Positions 53,338-62,100 of a DNA stretch of 64,000 nucleotides are shown one piece after another. Each line of letters opens with the position of its first letter. Positions within the stretch are counted from its first letter, which is position 1. A program made the translations under genes and the position numbers. Source of the DNA: an uncultured Bacteroidia bacterium (GTDB taxonomy: Bacteria > Bacteroidota > Bacteroidia > Bacteroidales > ML635J-15); assembly GCA_902800045.1 (NCBI GenBank), contig CADCCZ010000001.1, positions 310,001-374,000 on the forward strand. The letters are read 5' to 3'. The notes beneath the pieces were generated by a model. The model was not told where the DNA came from. It was given only the letters and a program-made list of their open reading frames with translations, and did no database searches.

Positions 53338-55815
53338 TTATAGCGTTATCGTCCACGTCAGCTTGAATGCCCAGTTGTTTATTTCCTTGTCGGTGAAGCG
53401 GTAGGGGCCGTAGCGGTAGTAGACACCGAGACCGAAGCCTTCAATCGAGAGGCAGAGCAGGTTGTTGAGTTGTATGCCCGATTCGAAGAAGCCCTTGTTC
53501 ATCTTGCGGGCATAGTCGCTGCCGTCAACATCTTGCGTAAGCTTGCAGTCGCCCCAGCCGAGGCTTGTGGTGATGGCTATGCTCGGACGCGAAAATTTCT
53601 TCTTGTAGAGTACGTTTCCGAAGTCGTGCATGAAATGGAAGGTGACGAACCTGTCGGAGATGAACTCGTTGGGACGCATTGTGTTGAAGGTGTGGTCGAT
53701 GTTGAGCCACGAGTCGGTTCCCGAGGCGTAGTACAGTTCGCTGTAGCGCGGATTTCCGCCGATATATCCGCCCGTGAGAATCAGGTAGGTGTCGCCGACC
53801 TTCCTTATGACAAAGTGCTTGTATATCTGCGCTTCAAGCTTGTAGTAGTTGTTGGCGTTTGGAGTTACAGGCACCGACTTTATGAAGTTGAAATACATTA
53901 TCGGGTACTTTGTTCCGAGACTGACCTTTGTTCCACGCGGTGTCTGGAAGAATTTCTCCTTGTAGGCGTAACGGAGGTAAATGCCCGCTTCGGCGGCTGT
54001 GTAGTGCTTGTCGATTGTGCCTGTGAAATTGTATCTGTCGGTGTTGATGATGTCCTTTGTGTAGTGGCGGAATTGCAGGCGTGCCGACAGATATCGCAGT
54101 GCCTTGAATTCGACATACGCCTTGTGCTCCGAAATGGAGTCCATCTCGCTGAGGAACCATTCGTAAACCGACTGTGACGACAGTTTCTGGGTTCTCTTGT
54201 TGAATGACATTCCGTCGCTGAAATCGAGATCGCGCTTGTAGGTGACGCCTAGTTTCAGGTCGTGGCTCGGCCAGAGGTTGAACTGAACTTTCGCTCCGTA
54301 TTTCCACGCCTTGTCGCCGAATCCGTATGCGCCGTAGCCGCCCAAAGTCACCCATTTCGTAAGCCTATCGTTGGTTTCGATGCCAAGACCGAGGCGCACT
54401 TTTTCGTATTCGTTGAACCAGATTATAGAGCCGAGGTCGAAGTTGATGAATTTCCACGGAATGTAGCCTGCGGCAAGGATTTCCATGATTTCAACCGTTT
54501 TGTCGAGGTTAATTTCCTTGCCAAGGCTGTCGATGACGCGGTATGTTTCAAGGTCTTTGCTTGTGAGCGAATCCTTGCGGTACTGGTTCCAGAAGTCGTC
54601 GTCCTGCTTGGTGGCCTTGTCGTTGACCATCACGCCCTGGTTGATGAACTCCCGTCGTTTGATGTCGGGGTTAAGGCTGATGTCGGAAATGTAGCTTTTG
54701 CCGATGCCGACCATAGGCGTATATGTCTGTCTCTCGCCTTCGGCTGTCTTTGTGCCGTCGGGTACTTGCAGGATGTTGAAAATTAGGTTTGTGTTCAGCT
54801 GTACGGGGAACCATTGTATGCTGTCAACAAGTTCGTATTTCTGCTGTATTGATACGGTGAAAACTTCCGACGGTTCGTATGGCTCGGCGGTGATGCTTTC
54901 GATTGCGTAGCCGTTGGTGTTTATATTCATTACGCCTTTCAGTCCGTCGAACACCTTGTTTTTTAGTGGAACGAACGAAATTACAAATACGGTGTCCATT
55001 GCTGTGTTGTACATCGTGTCCTCGATCTGGAAGAAGTATTTCGAGGTGCTTCCCTTGCTTATCGGGCTAAGGAAACGCTTGTCGAGCAGCGAGATATTGT
55101 CGCTGTAGAACGACATCGACTGGAACTGAGTGGCAAGCAGGGTGAATGCTGGATTTTTCATTCCCGACATTCGGTGGGCGAGGACGTTCTCCTTGTTGTT
55201 GTCGGGGTATCTGAAAATGCGTTCCGTAACCGATTCTATGAGCAGAATGTGCTGTTTGGAAAGAATCTTACTGAGTGTTTCTATCGTGTCTTTTGCCGGT
55301 GTTATTATTATGGTGTCATCGGATGGCTTCACATCAGCGGTGAAGTACATCTTGTTGTACGACACGTACGAGAACGAGCGCATTTTCTCTGGATTGTTCC
55401 TGTTTGCGTTGGCAATTACGAGGTTTACAATCCTGTGTGCGGGGTTTTCGCCCGGAAGCACCGTTACTTCGGCAAGGCTGGTAACATCTTCGTCAAGGGT
55501 GAGTTCAATGTAGTGTTTTCCGCCGAGTTCGTCCTTGCTTACAATTTTGGTTGTGTATCCGAGGTACGATATGCGTAGGAATTCTATTTTCGAGTAGTCG
55601 TCAATCTTGAAGTATCCGTCGAGGTCGGTTGAAGTGCCTTGGTTCTTGGCATTGTATATTATGTTGACGAAAGCCAGCGGCTCCTTTGTTTTGGCATCTG
55701 TCACGCGCCCTGCGAACTTGCCCTGAGCGAAAGAGGTGAGGGCAAGCAAGTATATGATCAGCAGTAGCAGAAGTCGTTTGCCAGTAACGCTTGATATGTC
55801 AGCATTTAATTTCAA
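53338..55815 (-). CDS. DUF5686 outer-membrane protein with CarboxypepD_reg domain
   Basis: 825 residues from a TTG at 55815; no ATG is in frame near the N-terminus. Signal peptide about 1-31 (LLLLLIIYLLALTSFAQ). Residues 35-110 are a carboxypeptidase-regulatory-like domain (GRVTDAKTKEPLAFVNIIY...DGYFKID). The rest matches the DUF5686 outer-membrane barrel family of Bacteroidota, with TVLPGENPAHRIVNLVIANANRNNP just after the domain and a barrel end WAFKLTWTITL with a terminal aromatic/hydrophobic pattern. Function unknown; probably an outer-membrane channel or assembly protein. The -7 box lies 22 bases upstream of the TTG. Confidence 0.85.
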   Translation of the reverse strand: MKLNADISSVTGKRLLLLLIIYLLALTSFAQGKFAGRVTDAKTKEPLAFVNIIYNAKNQGTSTDLDGYFKIDDYSKIEFLRISYLGYTTKIVSKDELGGKHYIELTLDEDVTSLAEVTVLPGENPAHRIVNLVIANANRNNPEKMRSFSYVSYNKMYFTADVKPSDDTIIITPAKDTIETLSKILSKQHILLIESVTERIFRYPDNNKENVLAHRMSGMKNPAFTLLATQFQSMSFYSDNISLLDKRFLSPISKGSTSKYFFQIEDTMYNTAMDTVFVISFVPLKNKVFDGLKGVMNINTNGYAIESITAEPYEPSEVFTVSIQQKYELVDSIQWFPVQLNTNLIFNILQVPDGTKTAEGERQTYTPMVGIGKSYISDISLNPDIKRREFINQGVMVNDKATKQDDDFWNQYRKDSLTSKDLETYRVIDSLGKEINLDKTVEIMEILAAGYIPWKFINFDLGSIIWFNEYEKVRLGLGIETNDRLTKWVTLGGYGAYGFGDKAWKYGAKVQFNLWPSHDLKLGVTYKRDLDFSDGMSFNKRTQKLSSQSVYEWFLSEMDSISEHKAYVEFKALRYLSARLQFRHYTKDIINTDRYNFTGTIDKHYTAAEAGIYLRYAYKEKFFQTPRGTKVSLGTKYPIMYFNFIKSVPVTPNANNYYKLEAQIYKHFVIRKVGDTYLILTGGYIGGNPRYSELYYASGTDSWLNIDHTFNTMRPNEFISDRFVTFHFMHDFGNVLYKKKFSRPSIAITTSLGWGDCKLTQDVDGSDYARKMNKGFFESGIQLNNLLCLSIEGFGLGVYYRYGPYRFTDKEINNWAFKLTWTITL

Positions 55816-55836
55816 TTTTCTCCTTTAGTTGCTTTG

Positions 55837-55844
55837 CAAAGGTA
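55837..55844 (-). promoter_or_regulatory. Bacteroidota -7 promoter element for the DUF5686 gene
   Basis: Minus-strand TACCTTTG followed by C, 22 bases before the TTG at 55815. Matches TAnnTTTG and limits how far upstream the start can be. Confidence 0.5.
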
Positions 55845-55911
55845 ATACAAATTGTTATAAAATCTCATTGCAATAAGGAATTTTGAGCTGACGTAAGGTC
55901 ATGACTGATGG

Positions 55912-55949
55912 ATAAAAAAATCGTCAACAACCTGCTGACGATTTTTTTT
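55912..55949 (-). terminator. Rho-independent terminator after the pseudouridine synthase gene
   Basis: Stem AATCGTCA / TGACGATT flanked by A- and T-runs, 17 bases past the stop at 55966. Confidence 0.85.
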
Positions 55950-55965
55950 TTCTGGTTACTATCTT

Positions 55966-57135
55966 CTATTCATACATTCCCGTCTTCAATATGGTGATTT
56001 CCTTTTCTGTTAGGAATCTCCACTTGCCACGGGGGAGGTTGAGCTTGGTGAGGCCGGCGAAATATACGCGGTCGAGGCGCTTCACCTCATAGCCGAGATG
56101 TTCGAGCATACGGCGCACAATCCTGTTGCGGCCCGAGTGTATTTCGATGCCGATGATGTTCTTGCTGTCGCCGACATAGCTTACTGCATCGGCGGCAATG
56201 AATCCGTCCTCGAGTTCAAAACCGTCGGCAAGCGCCTGCAGGTCGGCTTTGCTGATGTTCTTGTCGGTCTCCACCTGATATATTTTCTTCTTCTCGTACG
56301 AAGGGTGGGTGAGTTTCTTGGTTAGGTCGCCGTCGTTGGTGAGCAGAAGCAGACCGGTGGTGTTGCGGTCGAGGCGGCCGACGGGGTAAATCCTTTCGGG
56401 GCAGGCATCCTTCACCAGGTCCATTACCGTCTGGCGTTCCTCGGGGTCGTCGAGGGTGGTGACGCAGTTCTTGGGCTTGTTGAGCAGGATATAGACGAGC
56501 TTTTCGGGGTTGATGAGTTCTCCGCCGAAACGCACTTCGTCGCCTGGCTTAACCTTGGTACCCAGTTCGGTAACGACTTCGCCGTTGATGGTCACTACGC
56601 CAGCCTGAATGTAGGTATCGGCTTCGCGGCGCGAGCAGATGCCAGAGTTGGCGATGTACTTGTTGAGGCGGACTTCGTCGTTGTCCTTCTTTGCGGGCTT
56701 TGGCTTTTCCGACCTGCGGATGCGTCTTTCCTGGTAGTTGTTGTCGTCGAACTCGTCAAAGTTGTCGTAGTCCTTGTAGTTCTTTGTGCGGAACCTTTCG
56801 GGCTTGCCGGCAGGCTTCCCGCCATGATGTCCGTCGTGGTGCTTCTTCTGGTAATCGGGGGCGTCGTAGTATTTCGAGGCCTTGTCCTTCTTCTTGCCCG
56901 AGAAGTTGCGGTTGTCGGGGTTGCGCATGTCCTCGTCGAACGAGCGCGGTTTTCTGTCGCGGTTGAACTTGTTGTTGTTGCGCGGCTTGAAGTCATCGTC
57001 GCGGTCGAAGTTGCGGCGTTCGCGCGGAGCCGAGTTGCGGTCGTCGCGGTTGCGGTTGAACTTGGGTTTATTGTTGTCCCTGCGGTCGCGGCTGTTGCGT
57101 GGTCCGCGGGTTTCGTCGTCGTCAAATGTTCTCAT
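55966..57135 (-). CDS. RsuA/RluB-family pseudouridine synthase with long basic N-terminal extension
   Basis: 389 residues. The first ~150 residues are low-complexity, rich in Arg, Asn, Asp and Lys (RNRDDRNSAPRERRNFDRDD; KKHHDGHHGGKPAGKP) and probably disordered and RNA-binding. Residues about 153-215 are an S4 domain (VRLNKYIANSGICSRREADTYI), and the rest is the catalytic domain with the GRLD motif carrying the catalytic Asp (YPVGRLDRNTTGLLLLTNDGDL) and GRNRIVRRMLEHLGYEV. It isomerises uridine in 23S or 16S rRNA. The RluB/RluF/RsuA target cannot be told. Extensions of this sort are frequent in Bacteroidota. The promoter is about 95 bases upstream. Confidence 0.95.
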   Translation of the reverse strand: MRTFDDDETRGPRNSRDRRDNNKPKFNRNRDDRNSAPRERRNFDRDDDFKPRNNNKFNRDRKPRSFDEDMRNPDNRNFSGKKKDKASKYYDAPDYQKKHHDGHHGGKPAGKPERFRTKNYKDYDNFDEFDDNNYQERRIRRSEKPKPAKKDNDEVRLNKYIANSGICSRREADTYIQAGVVTINGEVVTELGTKVKPGDEVRFGGELINPEKLVYILLNKPKNCVTTLDDPEERQTVMDLVKDACPERIYPVGRLDRNTTGLLLLTNDGDLTKKLTHPSYEKKKIYQVETDKNISKADLQALADGFELEDGFIAADAVSYVGDSKNIIGIEIHSGRNRIVRRMLEHLGYEVKRLDRVYFAGLTKLNLPRGKWRFLTEKEITILKTGMYE

Positions 57136-57229
57136 TTGTTGTGTTGTTATAGTTGATATAAAAATTCCTTGAGAAAATTAGTGGTTTATCTGTCTTAAAT
57201 TATCTTCCGTTAATTATGTTTTGATTTGG

Positions 57230-57260
57230 CAAATATAATTCAAATAGTATTCAGAGCAAA
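57230..57260 (-). promoter_or_regulatory. Full Bacteroidota promoter (-33/-7) for the pseudouridine synthase gene
   Basis: Minus strand: TTTG at 57260-57257, a 19-base spacer, and TATATTTG at 57237-57230, followed by C. It gives an mRNA leader of roughly 90 bases before the start at 57135 and lies just past the hipA stop. Confidence 0.6.
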
Positions 57261-57290
57261 AAAAAGTTTTTTGGGGGAGGAAATGGATTT

Positions 57291-58574
57291 TCAGAAATTT
57301 CTGTACAGCAATGTCTTGTCAATACTTTGGGATATGTCTTTGGGTATTCCGTTTTCGGCAGATAGTTTTGTCCATTTGGAGACAGCATCAACTACTTGCT
57401 CTACGATTTGTCCTGCATGCTTGATGTTCACATTTTCTGCAACCGCAATAAGGTCTTTCTTGTCAATATTGTCCCATTTGTTGTTTACTGACATTTGATG
57501 CGCAGAAGTCCATGCACCAGTCGGATTATATGCCCACGACATATCGTAAGCTGGTGATAGAGACCATTTTCCATTCTTATCCATAATAAAAGATATATTT
57601 TTTGTATGGTCGTCTTGATTTCGCGCAATGACATTAAAAACCATACGGCGATACATTTCTTCGGCTTGAGAGTATGGTAATCTCAATTTGCGCATTACTT
57701 GAAATGCTTGTTCGTAGCTGTATGCGTGAAACATCTTGTAGTCGTAGTGGGCAATGCCACATAAGGTCTGTGTGTGTATCTTGCTGTTGCCCTCGGTCCT
57801 GTCGAAGCGGCGTGTCATAAAGTGCGCACGGCCGTTTTCTTCCAAAAGTCGGCTTTCCATCATATTGATGCCGGCTTCGCGAGCCATAAGGTAATACACA
57901 TATTCGATTTGTCCGTAATGTTTTGGGTCTCCAAGTTCGGCATTTGTTACGCCGTCGAGTTTTAGCAGCCAATGGCTGAATCCGTCTGGGGCGTCAAGCT
58001 GGCCGCTTCTTACTTCGCCGGTTGATTCATTGTATGCTATAACGGCTTTCGCTCTTTGACCTCCAGCAGAAGTGCCAACTCTGATTATGTTGGCAAGAGC
58101 TTCTTTTGTATCTTCGTTGAGATTTACATCCAAATTCTTTTTTGTGTCAAGCACTTCGCGGGCAATTTCGACAAGAGACTCAATTTCTATTTTTGTTTCA
58201 ACTTCCAGATAATTGTCGTAAGCAGGAACAAACTCCAATGCTCCCATACTTCGTTTACCTTGATAGCATAGTCGTTCTATAGGATTTGCAAACGAACGGC
58301 CTTGCATTGTCAGCCAACGGTCGAGTAATGCCTTTCCGAAAGTGTCGGGCAAAGCATCGGCAAGTAAACCAGGCAAACCGATGAATGTTTCGGTAGGGAG
58401 CGATGAAAACACGTATACATTATTTGATATCACGGGCATCATCAATGGTGAAAGTTCTAGTCCCGTACCTGTAAACGCACTTGAATATTCGAAACTTCCA
58501 GCCTGTCGGTTTGCGTCCCATGCAACAGTCCCTACTTGCTGTCCCCAAATATAAACATCAGCAAAATTTATCAT
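57291..58574 (-). CDS. hipA: HipA-like serine/threonine kinase toxin
   Basis: 427 residues, normal for HipA. HipA kinases phosphorylate glutamyl-tRNA synthetase or other targets and cause dormancy. The N-terminal Couple_hipA domain covers about 1-105 (DVYIWGQQVGTVAWD; LPGLLADALPDTFGKALLDRW). Kinase landmarks are present: phosphate-binding-type loop GTSAGGQRAKA (168-176), HWLLKLDG, catalytic NQDDHTKN (319-326) with Asp321/322, and metal-binding SPAYDMSWAYNP (Asp344). Nothing looks broken. It starts 11 bases after the stop of the hipB-like gene and its transcript ends against the next gene's promoter. The target protein is unknown. Confidence 0.92.
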   Translation of the reverse strand: MINFADVYIWGQQVGTVAWDANRQAGSFEYSSAFTGTGLELSPLMMPVISNNVYVFSSLPTETFIGLPGLLADALPDTFGKALLDRWLTMQGRSFANPIERLCYQGKRSMGALEFVPAYDNYLEVETKIEIESLVEIAREVLDTKKNLDVNLNEDTKEALANIIRVGTSAGGQRAKAVIAYNESTGEVRSGQLDAPDGFSHWLLKLDGVTNAELGDPKHYGQIEYVYYLMAREAGINMMESRLLEENGRAHFMTRRFDRTEGNSKIHTQTLCGIAHYDYKMFHAYSYEQAFQVMRKLRLPYSQAEEMYRRMVFNVIARNQDDHTKNISFIMDKNGKWSLSPAYDMSWAYNPTGAWTSAHQMSVNNKWDNIDKKDLIAVAENVNIKHAGQIVEQVVDAVSKWTKLSAENGIPKDISQSIDKTLLYRNF

Positions 58575-58585
58575 AGTACTTTGTT

Positions 58586-58933
58586 TTACTCGTTATCCCA
58601 GTTGAAATCAGTTGTTTCTGCCGCCTTTTTAGATTTGTATGCGTGTTTCTTCTTTGGATGTTTTTTTGCATATTCGGATAGTGCGATTGGACTTATTGGC
58701 TTGTCTTTCAGTATCTCGTCAAGAATTTCCAGCTTGTTCAATGCTCTTAGTACCATTACAAGGCTTAGGATTGATGTGTTGTGTCCGTTTTCCATCTGGC
58801 TTATCGAAAACGCGGAAAGTCCGCTTGCCTTTGCCAGTTCGCCCTGCGAAATGTTCTTTTCGATGCGGATTTCCTTTAATTTCAATCCTACTTGCACAAG
58901 AATTGCCTTATCTGTCAATGCATATATATCCAT
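58586..58933 (-). CDS. hipB: HipB-like helix-turn-helix antitoxin
   Basis: 115 residues. An XRE-type HTH covers about residues 14-70 (QVGLKLKEIRIEKNISQGELAKASGLSAFSISQMENGHN), followed by a helical segment and a Lys-rich tail (YAKKHPKKKHAYKSKKAAE). It presumably binds its own promoter and the HipA kinase, as HipB does. Paired with the HipA gene, antitoxin first, 11 bases apart. A -7 box lies 24 bases upstream, and an operator would be expected near 58940-58990, where there is AT-rich sequence but no clear palindrome. Confidence 0.88.
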   Translation of the reverse strand: MDIYALTDKAILVQVGLKLKEIRIEKNISQGELAKASGLSAFSISQMENGHNTSILSLVMVLRALNKLEILDEILKDKPISPIALSEYAKKHPKKKHAYKSKKAAETTDFNWDNE

Positions 58934-58956
58934 TGTGTATATCTAATAATTCTTTG

Positions 58957-58964
58957 CAAAAATA
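58957..58964 (-). promoter_or_regulatory. Bacteroidota -7 promoter element for the hipBA pair
   Basis: Minus-strand TATTTTTG followed by C, 24 bases upstream of the hipB start. Matches TAnnTTTG. Confidence 0.45.
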
Positions 58965-59055
58965 ATTAATTTATTTGATATAACTAATATTTTTTTTGTT
59001 TTTAATTTCCTAATATTACAAATTTTCAAACCTAGAAACGGACTACTTCTACAGT

Positions 59056-59070
59056 GTTCACTTCGTGAAC
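59056..59070. repeat. Short inverted repeat in the intergenic region
   Basis: GTTCAC TTC GTGAAC, a six-base perfect stem with a three-base loop. It lies in a G/C-richer patch (59033-59130) that has no reading frame and could be a repeat or a degraded element. It is too short to classify. Confidence 0.4.
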
Positions 59071-59131
59071 CTTGTTTCGGCTACGGCTTAACACCCAGCG
59101 GATTCCGTTCCTTGCCATTTGTACCCCACAC

Positions 59132-59166
59132 AAAAAAGGCTGTCCGAAATTATCTCAGACAGCCTT
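59132..59166 (-). terminator. Rho-independent terminator after the glycogen synthase-phosphorylase gene
   Basis: Minus-strand stem AAGGCTGTC / GACAGCCTT with a 13-base loop and six T residues, 24 bases past the stop at 59191. Confidence 0.85.
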
Positions 59167-59190
59167 CACTAGTAATTGTTTAACCAAAAT

Positions 59191-62100
59191 TTATATCCAC
59201 ATTATAAGCTTCGAATCCTGCTTGTACGGCAGAAGGTCGTTCTTTGCGTAGGCGCGGATTGCGTAGTTGTAGATACCGGTCTTGTGCGGTGCGCCTTCGA
59301 TGCGGAATACTGCAATCTTGCCGTTGCATTCCTTCAGCTTGAACGGCATCTTTTCGTCGATGACTATAGATCCGTCCTGCTTCTTCGAAACTGCTATTGC
59401 TTCGATACCTATGTCGTTGGGTGACAAACGGTTGAGATTCAAGGTAATCTCTCCGTAGGCATCCTGCGGATTCTCGAACTCGGTGGTGTGGAAGTCTATC
59501 TTCAGCACTTCGATGAAGTTCCAAGCGCGTGCAGCCTTCTCCTTCCAGTTTACAATCTCGAATACCTTTGCGTAGTCGTTTTCTGCCAGTTCGGTCGAGC
59601 GCTTGTAGAGCTTGCCGTAGAACCTGTCCTTGTAGTCGTCAATCATACGCTTTGTGGTGAACATAGGTACAATCTCGGCAATCGACTTCTTAATGCACTT
59701 AACCCAACGATGAGGAATACCGTCGTCGCTGCAGTCGTAGAACATCGGTACAATCTCGTTTTCGAGCATATTGTAGATTGTCTGCGTGTCGAGTTCGTTC
59801 TGGAAATCCTGGTTTTCGTAAACGCGTTCCTGTGGCAATGCCCAGCCTGCGCCTTCGCGGTAGCCTTCAACCCACCAGCCGTCGAGTACGCTGAAATGCA
59901 GTGCGCCGTTCATTACGGCCTTCATTCCGCTTGTTCCCGATGCTTCGAGCGGACGGGTAGGGGTGTTCATCCAGATATCAACGCCCTGAACGAGCTTCTT
60001 TGCCAGACCTATGTCGTAGTCCTCGATGAACAAAATCTTGCCGAGGAATTCGGGACGCTTCGAGAATTCAACGATTCTCTTGATGAGGTCTTGTCCTGCG
60101 CCATCGTTCGGGTGAGCCTTTCCTGCAAAGAGGATTTGTACAGGCATCTTCGGATTGTTGAGGATTGCGGCAAGTCTTTCGGGGTTGCGGAACAGCAGGT
60201 CGCCACGCTTGTAGGTAGCAAAACGACGGGCAAAACCGATTGTAAGTACCTTTTCGTCAAGCTTTTCGAGTACGGTAACCATATTGCTTGGCGATTCGTA
60301 GCTGCGTATCCAGTTTTCGCGAACGCGGTTCTTCACATAGTTGATGAGGCGTGTGCGTTGCAGCTTGCGGATGTCCCAGATGTCGGCATCGTCAACATTG
60401 TTGATTTTTTCCCAGTATTTCGGATTCGACATGTCCGACATAAAGCCGTCGCCGAAGGTAGTTTCGTAAAGTTTTTGCCAGGTCTTCGATGTCCATGTCT
60501 GGTAGTGAACGCCGTTGGTAACATATCCCACATGGTTTTCTTCGGGGAAGTAGCCGTTCCACAGCGGAGCGAACATCTTTTGCGATACTATTCCGTGCAA
60601 CCACGAAACGCCGTTTACTTCCTGCGAAATGTTTGCTGCAAGGTAGCTCATCGAGAACTTGTCGTTGGGGTTGAGACGGCCGAGCGACATCATCTTGTCC
60701 CAAGTTATCTTGAGGCGGTCGGGGTAGTGTGACATGTAGGTACGCAGCATGTTTTCCTCGAATGCGTCGTGTCCTGCCGGAACTGGCGTGTGGGTTGTGA
60801 ACAAGGTCGATGCCCTTACGATTTCCAGAGCTTCGTCGAACTTGAGGTTGCGAGCCGAAATGAGGTCGTTGAGGCGTTCGAAGCCGATGAAAGCAGCGTG
60901 ACCTTCGTTGCAATGGTAGATGTCCGGTTTCAAGCCGAGAGCCTTAAGTACGCGGGTACCGCCGATGCCGAGAATCATTTCCTGCTTGAAACGGAATTCC
61001 CAGTCGCCACCATACAGACGAGAGGTTATCAGCTTGTCTTGGTCTTGGTTGTCAATATCGTCGGTATCAAGCAGGTACAGAGGAATACGACCAACATTTG
61101 CTCTCCAAATCTTCACATAAACGTTTCGTCCAGGGAAGCGTACAACGATGCGCTTCTGATTTCCTTCCTCGTCAAGTGTAGGTACAACTGGTATCTTGTT
61201 GAAATCCTGTGCGATATAGTTTGCCTGTTGTTTGCCTTCGAGGGTAATTGTCTGCTTGAAATATCCATACCTATATAATAAACCGATACCAATCATGTTG
61301 GTGTTGGTGTCGCTGGCTTCCTTTAGGTAGTCGCCTGCGAGGATTCCAAGGCCGCCCGAGAAAATCTTCAGGTTGTCGTGCAGACCGTATTCCATGCTGA
61401 AATAAGCAATCTGTGGAGCCTTCTTGTCCTTTGCAGCCTCCATATATTTCTTGAAGTTGCCGTAAACGCGGTTGTAGAGCTGGCAGAATTCGTTGTCGTT
61501 CTCGAGTTCCTTCATGCGGTCGATGGAAATTTCTTCGAGGAACACTCTTGGGTTGTACCTCTTTTCGCGCCACAGATCAACATCGATGCGCTTGAACATT
61601 GCCGAAGCTTCGTAGTTCCATGTCCACCAGAGGTTGTTTGCCAGTTCGGTAAGACCTTCGAATTTCTTCGGGATGTCCGACTTGATTTCTGCCTGACGCC
61701 AGATTGGTGAAGTTTCCTTCGGCATTATGGTGCGTTCTATCTTGGTCTGCTGCATTCTGCGGGTGATAGCGTCGGTGCGTTCTGCAATCTTGCCCTTTGC
61801 TATTGCGTATGCTTCCATGTATTTTTCTACCAGCGAATTCCACAATGCTTTCTTCGAGGCTGCAGTTGCTGCTTCCGAAATCTGCTTGCGGCTTGCTGCG
61901 TCGAGTCCGGCGAAGAAAGCCATCTTTTCTGCAAGTTTCGATGCAACTTCCTCGTTGTTATCTTCGTTACGGTCGATTACGGTTACGCAGTTGTCGCACT
62001 TGTCGATGTTTTGCTTCGACCACATTCCGAATCCCGACAGCGAAGTCGTTATTGTAGGAACGCCGAATGCGATGCTCTCGAGCGGAGTGTAGCCCCATGG

